From assembly GCF_029968015.1 (NCBI RefSeq), contig NZ_JASCIS010000002.1, positions 124,001 to 188,000 on the forward strand: DNA of 64,000 nucleotides. The letters run 5' to 3'. The stretch comes from Streptomyces luteolus. Its GTDB lineage: Bacteria; Actinomycetota; Actinomycetes; Streptomycetales; Streptomycetaceae. Positions 34,043 to 41,769 of this stretch are shown here, piece by piece. The notes under the pieces were generated by a model. That model ran no database searches and was not told the DNA's origin. It saw only the letters and a program-made list of their open reading frames with translations. Both the position numbers and the translations under genes were made by a program. Every line of letters starts with the position of its first letter. Within the stretch, counting starts at the first letter, position 1.

Positions 34043-35449
34043 CTAGTCGTTCAGATACTGGCAGGTGCCGCGAGGCGTGTAGACGCCGTGCCCCGCAAGC
34101 CCCGTGAACTTCCGCTGGTCGACGACCACTTCGCCGCGCGAGAGGACGGTCTCGACCTGGCCTCGGACGCGCTTGCCCTCGGACGCGGAGTAGTCGACGT
34201 TCATGTGGTGCGTCTCGGCGGAGAGGGTCTGCTCGGCCGTCGGGTCGTAGATCACGACGTCCGCGTCGGCGCCCGGGGCGAGCGTGCCCTTCTTGCCGTA
34301 CAGGCCGAACATCCGGGCCGGGGCCGCGCAGGCGATGTCGATCCAGCGGCGGCGGGAGATGTGGCCGTCGACGACGGCCTGGTGGAGCAGGTCCATGCGG
34401 TTCTCCACCCCGGGAAGGCCGTTGGGGATCTTCGAGAAGTCGCCGCGGCCCAGCTCCTTCTGGCCCACGAAGCAGAACGGGCAGTGGTCCGTGGACACCA
34501 CCTGGAGGTCGTCGGTGCGCAGGCCGCGCCACAGGGCCGCTTGGTGTTCGCGCGGGCGCAGGGGGGTCGAGCAGACGTACTTGGCGCCCGCGAAGTCCGG
34601 CTCGGCGAGGTTGTCGGTGGACAGGAACAGGTACTGCGGGCAGGTCTCGCCGAAGACCGGCAGGCCCTTGTCGCGGGCGGCGGCCAGCTCGGCGACGGCC
34701 TCCTCGGCGGAGACGTGCACGACATAGAGAGGGGCGCCCGCGACGCGGGCGAGCTGGATGGCGCGGTGGGTCGCCTCCGCCTCCAGGAGGACCTTGCGGA
34801 CCTCGCCGTGGTAGCGGGGGTCGGTCTCGCCGCGCTGGAGGGCCTGTTCGACGAGGACGTCGATGGCGATGCCGTTCTCGGCGTGCATCATGATCAGCCC
34901 GCCGTTCCCGGCGGCGCGCTGCATGGCGCGCAGGATCTGGCCGTCGTCGCTGTAGAAGACGCCCGGGTAGGCCATGAACAGCTTGAAGGACGTGATGCCC
35001 TCCTCCACCAGGCGGTCCATCTCCTTGAGCGTTCCGTCGTTGACGTCGGAGAGGATCATGTGGAAGGCGTAGTCGATCGCGCACTGGCCGTCGGCCTTCG
35101 CGTACCAGGCGTCCAGTCCCTCGCGCAGGGAGCGGCCCTGGCTCTGCACGGCGAAGTCCACGATCGTGGTGGTGCCGCCCCAGGCCGCGGCGCGGGTGCC
35201 CGTCTCGAAGGTGTCGGAGGCGAAGGTGCCGCCGAAGGGCAGCTCCATGTGCGTGTGGGCGTCGACGCCGCCCGGGATGACGTACTTGTCGGTGGCGTCG
35301 ATGATCCGGTCGGCGGTCCAGGACGCGGCCTGTTCGCTGCCGTGGGCGGCGAGGGCGGCGATCCTGCCGTCCTCGATCAGGACGTCGGCGTGGGTCTCGT
35401 CGGCGGCGGTGATGACCAGTCCGCCGCGGATCAGGGTGCGGGTGCTCAT
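34043..35449 (-). CDS. hydA: Dihydropyrimidinase (D-hydantoinase)
   Basis: 468-aa amidohydrolase that opens dihydrouracil/dihydrothymine or hydantoins to N-carbamoyl amino acids. The binuclear zinc site is visible: PGGVDAHTHMELPFGG near residue 60, the carboxylated lysine in GITSFKLFMAYPG near 150, histidines in MMHAENG and YVVHVSAEEA, and the Asp in VVSTDHCPF. Length is standard. It precedes the F420-type enzyme by 10 nt and follows the transaminase by 56 nt. Confidence 0.95.
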   Translation of the reverse strand: MSTRTLIRGGLVITAADETHADVLIEDGRIAALAAHGSEQAASWTADRIIDATDKYVIPGGVDAHTHMELPFGGTFASDTFETGTRAAAWGGTTTIVDFAVQSQGRSLREGLDAWYAKADGQCAIDYAFHMILSDVNDGTLKEMDRLVEEGITSFKLFMAYPGVFYSDDGQILRAMQRAAGNGGLIMMHAENGIAIDVLVEQALQRGETDPRYHGEVRKVLLEAEATHRAIQLARVAGAPLYVVHVSAEEAVAELAAARDKGLPVFGETCPQYLFLSTDNLAEPDFAGAKYVCSTPLRPREHQAALWRGLRTDDLQVVSTDHCPFCFVGQKELGRGDFSKIPNGLPGVENRMDLLHQAVVDGHISRRRWIDIACAAPARMFGLYGKKGTLAPGADADVVIYDPTAEQTLSAETHHMNVDYSASEGKRVRGQVETVLSRGEVVVDQRKFTGLAGHGVYTPRGTCQYLND

Positions 35450-35505
35450 GGCTTCCCCTCACATGGGATCTCGTACGGGGGGTGGGCGAGGGACAGGCGG
35501 CTGGA

Positions 35506-36786
35506 CTACAGGCCGCGCAGGGCCTGTTCGAGTACGGCGGCACCCTCCTCCGCCTCGGCGACCGTGAGGGAGAGCGGCGGGGCGATCCGCAGCACGCTGG
35601 TGTTGTGGCCGCCGCCCTTGCCGACCAGGAGTCCGCCGTCGCGGGCCGCCTCCAGGACGGCGGACGCGGCGTCCGGGTCGGCCTCGTCGGTTCCGGGCCT
35701 GGCCAGCTCGATCCCGATCATCAGGCCGCGGCCGCGCACCTCGCGTACGTGGGGAGCGCTCGCGCCGATCGCCCGCAGCCGCTCCAGGAGCATCCCGCCG
35801 ACGCGGCGCGCGTTGCCTTGCAGGTCGTGCTCCAGGAGGTACGTGAGGTTGGCGAGGCCCGCCGCCATCGTGACCGGGGAGCCGCCGAAGGTGGAGAAGG
35901 AGTTGGCGTCGAGGCAGTTCATGACCTCGGCGCGGGCGACGACGCCGCCGACGGACATGCCGTTGCCGATGCCCTTGGCGAAGGTGAGCATGTCCGGCGG
36001 CCCGTGCTGCCCGTGCGCCTCCCAGCCCCAGAAGTGCTCGCCGGTACGGCCCCAGCCGGTCTGCACCTCGTCCGCGATCCACAGAACGCCGTGCCGGTCG
36101 AGGACTTGGCGGAACGCCGCGTAAAGACCGTCGGGCGGGGAGGTGAAGCCGCCGACGCCCTGGATGGGCTCGGCGATCAGGGCGGCGACGCCGCGGGTCT
36201 GACCGAGCATGTCCTCCAGGTCGGCCACGCAGGCGTCGATGAACTCGGCGTCGGACAGGGTCGCGTACGGGCCGCGGCTGCGGACACCGCCGTGCACGTA
36301 CAGGGTCTGCAGCGGGGAGAGGCTCGTCGGCGACCAGCTGCGGTTGCCGGTGATGGACACGGCCGAGAAGGAGCGCCCGTGGTAGCTGTTGCGCATCGCC
36401 AGGATCTGGTTGGAGCGGTTGTACGCGGTGGCGAGCAGCAGGGCCGCGTCGTTGGCCTCGGTGCCGGAGGTGGTGAAGAAGACGCGGGCGTCCGGGATGC
36501 CGGACAACTGGGCGATCCGCTCGGCGAGTTCGACCATCGGGCGGTCGAGGTAGAGCGTCGAGGAGTGGATGATCCGGGCGGCCTGGTCGCTCACCGCCTT
36601 GGTGACCTCGGGCAGTGCGTGCGCGGTCATGGTGGTGAGGACACCGCCGAAGAAGTCGAGGTACTTGTTGCCCTCGGCGTCCCACACGTACCGGCCCTCG
36701 CCGTGGGTGAGCTCGATCGGGTCCTCGTAGTAGAGCGTGAGCCAGTCGGGCAGGACGGCGCGGTGGCGCTGGTAGAGGTCGGTCAC
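35506..36786 (-). CDS. Class III aminotransferase, probable beta-alanine transaminase
   Basis: PLP enzyme of 426 aa. FFTTSGTEANDAALLLATAY gives the phosphate-binding region, LWIADEVQTGWGRTGEHFWG holds the Asp that contacts the PLP nitrogen, and DMLTFAKGIGNGMSVGGVVA carries the Schiff-base lysine. GTG 36786 overlaps the TGA of the beta-ureidopropionase gene as GTGA, indicating coupling. Downstream of carbamoyl-beta-alanine hydrolysis, it would convert beta-alanine or beta-aminoisobutyrate to the semialdehyde. Confidence 0.94.
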   Translation of the reverse strand: MTDLYQRHRAVLPDWLTLYYEDPIELTHGEGRYVWDAEGNKYLDFFGGVLTTMTAHALPEVTKAVSDQAARIIHSSTLYLDRPMVELAERIAQLSGIPDARVFFTTSGTEANDAALLLATAYNRSNQILAMRNSYHGRSFSAVSITGNRSWSPTSLSPLQTLYVHGGVRSRGPYATLSDAEFIDACVADLEDMLGQTRGVAALIAEPIQGVGGFTSPPDGLYAAFRQVLDRHGVLWIADEVQTGWGRTGEHFWGWEAHGQHGPPDMLTFAKGIGNGMSVGGVVARAEVMNCLDANSFSTFGGSPVTMAAGLANLTYLLEHDLQGNARRVGGMLLERLRAIGASAPHVREVRGRGLMIGIELARPGTDEADPDAASAVLEAARDGGLLVGKGGGHNTSVLRIAPPLSLTVAEAEEGAAVLEQALRGL

Positions 36787-37625
36787 GGCTGCACCAGCCC
36801 GTCGTACGCGTCGGGGCGGCGGTCCCGGTAGAAGGCCCACTGGGTGCGGACCTCGTCGATGAGGTCGAAGTCCAGGTCCCGTACGACGAGTTCCTCGGTC
36901 TTGTCGCTGGCGGTCTCGCCGACCGTCTGGCCGCGCGGGTCGACGAAGTAGCTGGTGCCGTAGAAGTCGTTGTCGCCGTACTCCTCCTGGCCGACGCGGT
37001 TGATCGCGGCGATGAAGTACTCGTTGGCGACGGCGGCTGCGGGCTGCTCCAGCTGCCACAGGTACGCGGAGAGCCCGCGCGAGGTGGCCGACGGATTGAA
37101 GACCAACTGGGCGCCGTTCAGGCCGAGTTGGCGCCAGCCCTCCGGGAAGTGCCGGTCGTAGCAGATATAGACGCCGACCTTGCCGACGGCGGTGTCGAAC
37201 ACCGGCCAGCCCAGGTTTCCCGGTTTGAAGTAGTACTTCTCCCAGAAGCCCTTGACCTGCGGGATGTGGTGCTTGCGGTACTTGCCGAGATAGCTGCCGT
37301 CGGCGTCGATCACGGCGGCGGTGTTGAAGTAGAACCCGGCCTGCTCGACCTCGAAGACCGGCACCACGATCACCATGCCGGTCTCGCGGGCGAGGTCCCG
37401 CATGCGCCGCACCGTCGGCCCGTCCGGCACGGGCTCGGCCCAGCGGTAGTGCTCGGCCTCCTGGACCTGGCAGAAGTAGGGGGCATTGAAGACTTCCTGG
37501 AACCCGATGACCTTCGCCCCCTGACGAGCGGCCTCCCGGGCGTGCTCCTCGTGTTTGGCGATCATGGATTCGGTGTCTCCCGTCCAGGTCGCCTGGACGA
37601 GGGCCGCGCGTACGACGTTCACCAT
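36783..37625 (-). CDS. Beta-ureidopropionase (nitrilase-superfamily amidohydrolase)
   Basis: 280-aa enzyme that hydrolyses N-carbamoyl-beta-alanine to beta-alanine, CO2 and ammonia. The Glu-Lys-Cys triad is clear: GFQEVFNAPYF (Glu), GKYRKHHIPQV (Lys) and VYICYDRHFPEGWR (Cys). NPSATSRGLSAYLWQLEQPA resembles the N-carbamoyl-amidohydrolase branch. It is the first gene of the operon; GAAGGAG precedes ATG 37625 and a good promoter with an adjacent palindrome lies 40-105 bp upstream. Confidence 0.95.
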   Translation of the reverse strand: MVNVVRAALVQATWTGDTESMIAKHEEHAREAARQGAKVIGFQEVFNAPYFCQVQEAEHYRWAEPVPDGPTVRRMRDLARETGMVIVVPVFEVEQAGFYFNTAAVIDADGSYLGKYRKHHIPQVKGFWEKYYFKPGNLGWPVFDTAVGKVGVYICYDRHFPEGWRQLGLNGAQLVFNPSATSRGLSAYLWQLEQPAAAVANEYFIAAINRVGQEEYGDNDFYGTSYFVDPRGQTVGETASDKTEELVVRDLDFDLIDEVRTQWAFYRDRRPDAYDGLVQP

Positions 37626-37666
37626 GAGCTGCTCCTTCGACGCGACGCCGACAAGCTTCTTCGAGC

Positions 37667-37682
37667 CTCTACGCCCGTAGAG
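37667..37682. promoter_or_regulatory. Palindrome in the pyrimidine operon leader
   Basis: CTCTACG-CC-CGTAGAG, two perfect 7-bp arms with a 2-bp centre, located about 12-27 nt after the predicted transcription start. The position would let a bound repressor block elongation or initiation. No regulator gene is adjacent. Confidence 0.5.
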
Positions 37683-37700
37683 CCAGGGCGTGGAGACATG

Positions 37701-37729
37701 AACGTAAGCCGCGTCACAGCCCGGGGCAA
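37701..37729 (-). promoter_or_regulatory. Promoter of the pyrimidine catabolism operon
   Basis: Minus strand TTGCCC (37729-37724), 17-bp spacer, TACGTT (37706-37701). The -10 is the same hexamer as at ccr and the TetR gene. Expected start is near 37694, giving a leader of about 70 nt. Confidence 0.65.
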
Positions 37730-37823
37730 GACCATCGTCGTGAACCGGCCGAGTCGATCAGATTTCGGCACTCATGCGGGCGAAGTGATCACCCAGTGCG
37801 CACGCTCCACGGATGTCGACGCC

Positions 37824-39131
37824 TCATACGGCGATGCCCGCCACCCGCAGCGCGTGCACCACGTCCCACTCCCGCTCCGGCGAGACCGCCCGCGCCGCGT
37901 CCAGGACCGGGGTCGTGAGGCGTGCCGGATCGCGCAGCACGAACCGTGCCGCCTCCTGCGGCGAGCGCACCCGCACGTACGCGTCGAGCAGCGCCACCAC
38001 CTCCCGCTCCCGGCCGGCGCCCCGCAGGGCGAGCACCGCGTCGGCGATCTCCGGCGCCGGGCGGGCCACACCCTGCCTGAGCAGCTGGGCGCCGTCGTCG
38101 GCCCGGCCCGCGGCGGCGAGCGCGTCGGCCGCCGCGACGAGTCGCTCCACGGATAGTGATGCGCCCTCCCACAGCAGCGTCACCCAGTCGGCGCCGAGCC
38201 CCGCGTACTCCAACTCCTCGGCGAGCAGCGGCAGTCGGGGCGCGGGCCAGAGCACGGCCTCGCAGAGCAGCGCGTACGCCTCGCCCGCGCGCCCTTCGGC
38301 GCGCAGCCGGACCAGCTCGCGCACGGCCCGGGCGGCGGCGTCCTCGGCGGCGGGGTCCTCGGTGGCGGGGTCCTCAGCGGCGGGGTCCGGCTCGCGTCCC
38401 GGCTGCGGCCCGGCTTCCCGTACGGGACCGGCGCCACCCGCGAACCGGGCGCCGCGCGGCCCCTCCGGAGCGCCGACCGCCCCGGGCGTCACGTCCGGTA
38501 CGGGCAGGGGCCCGGCCTCGTCCGCGGCGGAGCCGTCGTCCGCCTCGACCCAGCCGTACCGGGCGCCGCGCGGCCGCTTCTTGCGGTCGGCCGTACGCGG
38601 CTGAGGCACCCGGTCCTGCTCGGCGGCCTCGTCCAACTCGGCGATGCGGGCGCGGAGTTCCTCGCTCCGGGCCCTCGCGCGCTCCTCGTCGTCGCGGGCC
38701 CAGGCGAGGTCGAGCTGGATACGGTCGGCCTCGTGCGGCGTGGGCGCCTCGGAGAGCTGTGCGGTGAGGCGGTCCTGGCGGTCGATCGCGTAGCGCTCCT
38801 CGCCGAGCATCAGGTCGAGCCGTTCGGCGAGGAGTCGGCGGCTGCCGGGCCTGGTGTCGTGGGCGGCGAGCGCGGCGCGGTGCAGCGGGCGGGCGAGGTC
38901 GGCCTCGCGTTCGGCGGCCGGGGTGCCGCGGTCGGCGGCGAGGTCGTGCAGGAGTGCCTGGACGACGTCCCAGGGCGGCACCTCCTGGCCGTCGAGGCAG
39001 GCGGTCATGCCCTCGGGGTCGCGCTGCCAGAACACCCCGCACCAGCCCGCGCGTTGGTCGAGCCGGGACAGCAGATCCCCGAAGTACCCGGCGAACTCCC
39101 CCTCCGCTCCCGGGAGTTGATGCCGTTCCAT
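37824..39131 (-). CDS. Large alanine/glutamate-rich hypothetical protein
   Basis: About 435 aa, no recognised enzymatic motif. The N-terminal part contains FAGYFGDLLSRLDQRAGWCG and VFWQRDPEGM. Residues about 110-180 are charged and helical (ARARSEELRARIAELDEAAE), likely coiled coil; then a Pro/Gly-rich linker, and a C-terminal alanine-rich helical-repeat region resembling TPR-like solenoids. ATG 39131 is my choice; an ATG at 39194 with GGGG 6 nt upstream is possible. Monocistronic, between the pyrimidine operon and a PPOX gene. Confidence 0.72.
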   Translation of the reverse strand: MERHQLPGAEGEFAGYFGDLLSRLDQRAGWCGVFWQRDPEGMTACLDGQEVPPWDVVQALLHDLAADRGTPAAEREADLARPLHRAALAAHDTRPGSRRLLAERLDLMLGEERYAIDRQDRLTAQLSEAPTPHEADRIQLDLAWARDDEERARARSEELRARIAELDEAAEQDRVPQPRTADRKKRPRGARYGWVEADDGSAADEAGPLPVPDVTPGAVGAPEGPRGARFAGGAGPVREAGPQPGREPDPAAEDPATEDPAAEDAAARAVRELVRLRAEGRAGEAYALLCEAVLWPAPRLPLLAEELEYAGLGADWVTLLWEGASLSVERLVAAADALAAAGRADDGAQLLRQGVARPAPEIADAVLALRGAGREREVVALLDAYVRVRSPQEAARFVLRDPARLTTPVLDAARAVSPEREWDVVHALRVAGIAV

Positions 39132-39252
39132 GCCGCTCGCCCCCGTCGCGTAGAAGTGGACCCTTCCGGTCCGCCCGTCCGGCACGCATTGCACACCCCA
39201 CGTGTTACGGGACGGCTACGGGCAGTTTTCCACCGGGCACGTACGGAAGCGC

Positions 39253-39672
39253 CTACGGCGCGTCGGCGCCCTTCGCGGTCCCGCCGAGGGTCACGGCGAT
39301 CCCGGTGTGCGGGCGCTTGCCGAGCCGTACGAGGGTGGCGGGCAGGTCGAGGAGCCAGTACTGCAGGCGGTACTTGCGCCCGAGGAGCTTGCGCAGACGC
39401 GGCATCTCATCGGCGTAGAGGAAGCGCGCCGTGCCGTCGACGGCGGGCGCGTCGTCCGCGACCCGCCCGCGCACGTCACAGGGCGCCACGCGTACGGCCT
39501 TGTCCCGTCGCAGCCGTTTGACCTTCCAGGAGTCGCTCCGCGTCCACACCCACAGCTCATCCCCGGACCGCACGACCCATACGGGCGTCGCGACACCGAC
39601 CCCGTTCCGGCGGTACGTGGTGAGGCTGATGTAGCGGACGCGGCCGAGGTGCTCGGCGTTCATGGGGGTCAT
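39253..39672 (-). CDS. PPOX-class F420-dependent oxidoreductase
   Basis: 139-aa split-barrel flavin/F420 protein. The pattern YISLTTYRRNGVGVATPVWV followed by DELWVWTRSDSWKVKRLRRD is that of small mycobacterial and streptomycete F420 oxidoreductases. The minus-strand sequence TAAGCT is 6 nt upstream of ATG 39672 with no Shine-Dalgarno, so a leaderless mRNA is likely. Substrate unknown. Confidence 0.85.
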   Translation of the reverse strand: MTPMNAEHLGRVRYISLTTYRRNGVGVATPVWVVRSGDELWVWTRSDSWKVKRLRRDKAVRVAPCDVRGRVADDAPAVDGTARFLYADEMPRLRKLLGRKYRLQYWLLDLPATLVRLGKRPHTGIAVTLGGTAKGADAP

Positions 39673-39767
39673 GCGGGGAGCTTAGGAGGTGCCGGGACCG
39701 CTCGCGTGGGTGAGGGTCTCCCACGCGACGAACAGGTCGTCGGTGCCGGCGGGGCGAGACGGGCGGC

Positions 39768-40019
39768 TCAGGCGGGAACGGGTGCGCAGCGCGTCAGGAC
39801 CTCGTCCAGGGAGAGGCCGAGGGCGCCGGCGAGCGCGGCGACCGTGAAGAACGCCGGGGTGGGCGCGCGGCCCGTCTCGATCTTCCGCAGCGTCTCGGCG
39901 GAGAGCCCGGCGTGCGCCGCGACCTCGATCATGCTCCGCTCGCCGCGCGCCTCGCGCAGCAACCGGCCTAGCCGCTCGCCGCGTTCGCGCTCTTCGGGGG
40001 TGAGGGGGGTGCGCACCAT
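39768..40019 (-). CDS. Small XRE-family regulator
   Basis: 83-aa Cro/C1-type repressor, essentially one helix-turn-helix: LGRLLREARGERSMIEVAAH then AGLSAETLRKIETGRAPTPA and ALAGALGLSLDEVL. TAGACT lies 6 nt before the ATG on the minus strand, a leaderless layout. It is divergent from a methionine aminopeptidase gene across a 78-bp gap that is packed with ATACCGGTA repeats, so it most likely represses itself and that gene. Confidence 0.88.
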   Translation of the reverse strand: MVRTPLTPEERERGERLGRLLREARGERSMIEVAAHAGLSAETLRKIETGRAPTPAFFTVAALAGALGLSLDEVLTRCAPVPA

Positions 40020-40049
40020 GCGGCCAGTCTACAGCGGCGGCCCATTCTT

Positions 40050-40095
40050 ATACCGGTACAGTAATGACGGTATAGAAATACCGGTATAGTAATTG
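40050..40095. promoter_or_regulatory. Operator-like repeats between xre and map
   Basis: ATACCGGTACAGTAAT at 40050-40065 and ATACCGGTATAGTAAT at 40078-40093 are direct repeats 28 bp apart; each centre is palindromic. Between them CGGTAT-AGAA-ATACCG (40068-40083) forms an inverted repeat. The second copy contains TATAGT (40085-40090), the -10 box 7 nt before the map start codon, so a bound regulator would cover the promoter. The block is conspicuously A/T-rich for this window. Confidence 0.75.
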
Positions 40096-40097
40096 GC

Positions 40098-40865
40098 ATG
40101 GTGGAACTCAAGACGGACGCGTCCCTGGACGCGATGCGGGAAGCGGGCCGAGTCGTGGCCCAGGCACTGACGGCCGTACGGGAGGCGGCGGACGTCGGCG
40201 TCCGGCTCGTCGACCTCGACCGGGTGGCGCGCGGGGTGCTGCGGGAGGCGGGCGCGGACTCCCCGTTCCTCGGGTACCGGCCGAGCTTCGCCCCGACCCC
40301 GTTCCCGGCGACCCTGTGCGTCTCGGTGAACGACGCGATCGTGCACGGCGTCCCGGACGGGTACCGGCTGCGCGACGGCGACCTGGTCTCCGCCGACTTC
40401 GGCGCCCGGCTCGACGGCTGGGTCGGCGACTCGGCGGTCAGCTTCACCGTGGGCAGGGCGCGCCCGGCCGACACCCGGCTCGTGGAGACGGCGTTCGCGG
40501 CCCTCGACGCGGGCATCGCCGCGGCCGTCGTCGGCAACCGCGTCGGCGACATCGCCCACGCCATCGGCACGGTCTGCCGCAGGGCCGGTTACGGCATCCC
40601 GGACGGCTTCGGCGGGCACGGCATCGGGCGCCGGATGCACGAGGACCCGGGCGTACCGAACGAGGGCAGGCCCGGACGCGGGATGCCGCTGCGGCACGGC
40701 ATGGTCCTGGCGATCGAGCCGATGCTGACCGGCGGCGGCAAGGACGACTACTACGCGGACCGGGACGGGTGGACGCTCCGCACCTGCGACGGGAGCCGGG
40801 CGGCGCATGCGGAGCACACGGTGGCGATCACGTCGGAGGGGCCGCGGGTGCTGACGGTGTTGTGA
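40098..40865 (+). CDS. map: Type I methionine aminopeptidase
   Basis: 255-aa metalloprotease that removes N-terminal methionine. All five metal ligands are readable: Asp in LVSADFGARL, Asp in WVGDSAVSF, His in FGGHGIGRRMHEDP, Glu in VLAIEPMLTG and Glu in AAHAEHTVAIT. The N-terminal zinc-finger extension is absent. It is preceded by a divergent XRE regulator and an operator array, an unusual setting for a housekeeping enzyme, so it may be an accessory copy that is normally repressed. Confidence 0.95.
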   Translation: MVELKTDASLDAMREAGRVVAQALTAVREAADVGVRLVDLDRVARGVLREAGADSPFLGYRPSFAPTPFPATLCVSVNDAIVHGVPDGYRLRDGDLVSADFGARLDGWVGDSAVSFTVGRARPADTRLVETAFAALDAGIAAAVVGNRVGDIAHAIGTVCRRAGYGIPDGFGGHGIGRRMHEDPGVPNEGRPGRGMPLRHGMVLAIEPMLTGGGKDDYYADRDGWTLRTCDGSRAAHAEHTVAITSEGPRVLTVL

Positions 40866-40926
40866 GCTTGTGGCCGTCCGGCCCGCGCTGTCGACTCGGG
40901 CGCCGCCGATCGCCCTGCGGGCTCGT

Positions 40927-41061
40927 CCTCAAGCGCCGGACGGGCTGATTTTGCCCGCCGTTCCTCGACGAGGCGGTCGTTCGACTGCCGCGCCGTCGTG
41001 GCTTTTCGCGCCCCGCGGCGGAGCCGCAAATGTCACAGCCCCGCGCCCCTATCGGGGGCCC
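40927..41061 (-). repeat. Dispersed 3'-end repeat, copy E
   Basis: On the minus strand: CCCC-GATA-GGGG, GCGCGGGGCTGTGACATTT, a GCGGCTCCGCCGC hairpin, and a GCCACGACGGC tail. At 40927 the plus strand shows CCTCAAGCGCCGGACGGGCT followed by GATTTT, related to the block at 10479. It lies immediately after the stop codon of the chitosanase-like gene. Confidence 0.65.
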
Positions 41062-41063
41062 AC

Positions 41064-41750
41064 TCACCCCGCCAACAACTCCCCCACCAACCGCGCCCCC
41101 TCCCGCTCCGCATCCCCCGCACTCTCGATCCGCTCCACCTGCGAGCCCTGGAAGAAGATGTACGTGACGCCCCCCGGCGCCCCGCCCCGCACCGGGTGCG
41201 GGTCGATGCCGAGGGCGCGGGCCGTGGCGTAGGAGGCCTCGCCGATCAGGTTGGTCGGACCGGTGTCGCCGACGACCGCGTACCGCACCCGGCCCCGGTA
41301 GACGATCGCGGCGAGCCCACCGCCCCAGACCTTCGCCTCGCGGTGGTTCCACCGCTTGCTCGCGCCCGGCACCACGACATACGGCAGCTTCGCCGAGTCG
41401 AGGTGCCGGCCGCGTGAGTCCTGGAAGGCCGTCGTGGGCTGGAAGTAGGGGTCCGTGTGCTTGTTGCAGACGGGGCTGGGGCGGCCGTCGCAGTCGATGT
41501 CCAGGTCGGCCTTCCAGTGGACGACGCCCTTGCCGCCGCAGACGGGGATGTCCGCGGGCGCCCCGTCGTCCGTACGGAACCTGCCCTTCGAGAGCTGCTC
41601 GCAGCCCTGGACCTCGGCGAGGAGCGCGGCTGCCACCGCTCCCCCGTCCTCCTCGGCCCGCGCGGGCGGAGCCGCGAGCGTGGCGAGGAGGACGGGGGCG
41701 AGGGCGGCCGGAACCAGGAAGGATTTCGGCACGGACTTCAGCGCACGCAC
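41064..41750 (-). CDS. Secreted chitosanase-like protein (glycoside hydrolase family 75 type)
   Basis: 228 aa with a Sec signal peptide (KSFLVPAALAPVLLATLAAP, cleavage after PARA). The mature part has VVHWKADLDIDCDGRPSPVC, DPYFQPTTAFQDSRGRHLDS and YAVVGDTGPTNLIGEASYAT, the pattern of GH75 chitosanases, with acidic residues in LDIDCDG and GEASYA as likely catalytic groups. GTG 41750 follows AGGGGG. It starts 19 nt after the stop of ggt and is probably co-transcribed. Confidence 0.85.
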   Translation of the reverse strand: MRALKSVPKSFLVPAALAPVLLATLAAPPARAEEDGGAVAAALLAEVQGCEQLSKGRFRTDDGAPADIPVCGGKGVVHWKADLDIDCDGRPSPVCNKHTDPYFQPTTAFQDSRGRHLDSAKLPYVVVPGASKRWNHREAKVWGGGLAAIVYRGRVRYAVVGDTGPTNLIGEASYATARALGIDPHPVRGGAPGGVTYIFFQGSQVERIESAGDAEREGARLVGELLAG

Positions 41751-41769
41751 GGGGCCCCCTAGAAGTTGA

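Noticed and set aside
41457..41762. Plus-strand frames over the chitosanase-like gene
   Set aside because: Shadows of the minus-strand gene, which has a signal peptide and family motifs.
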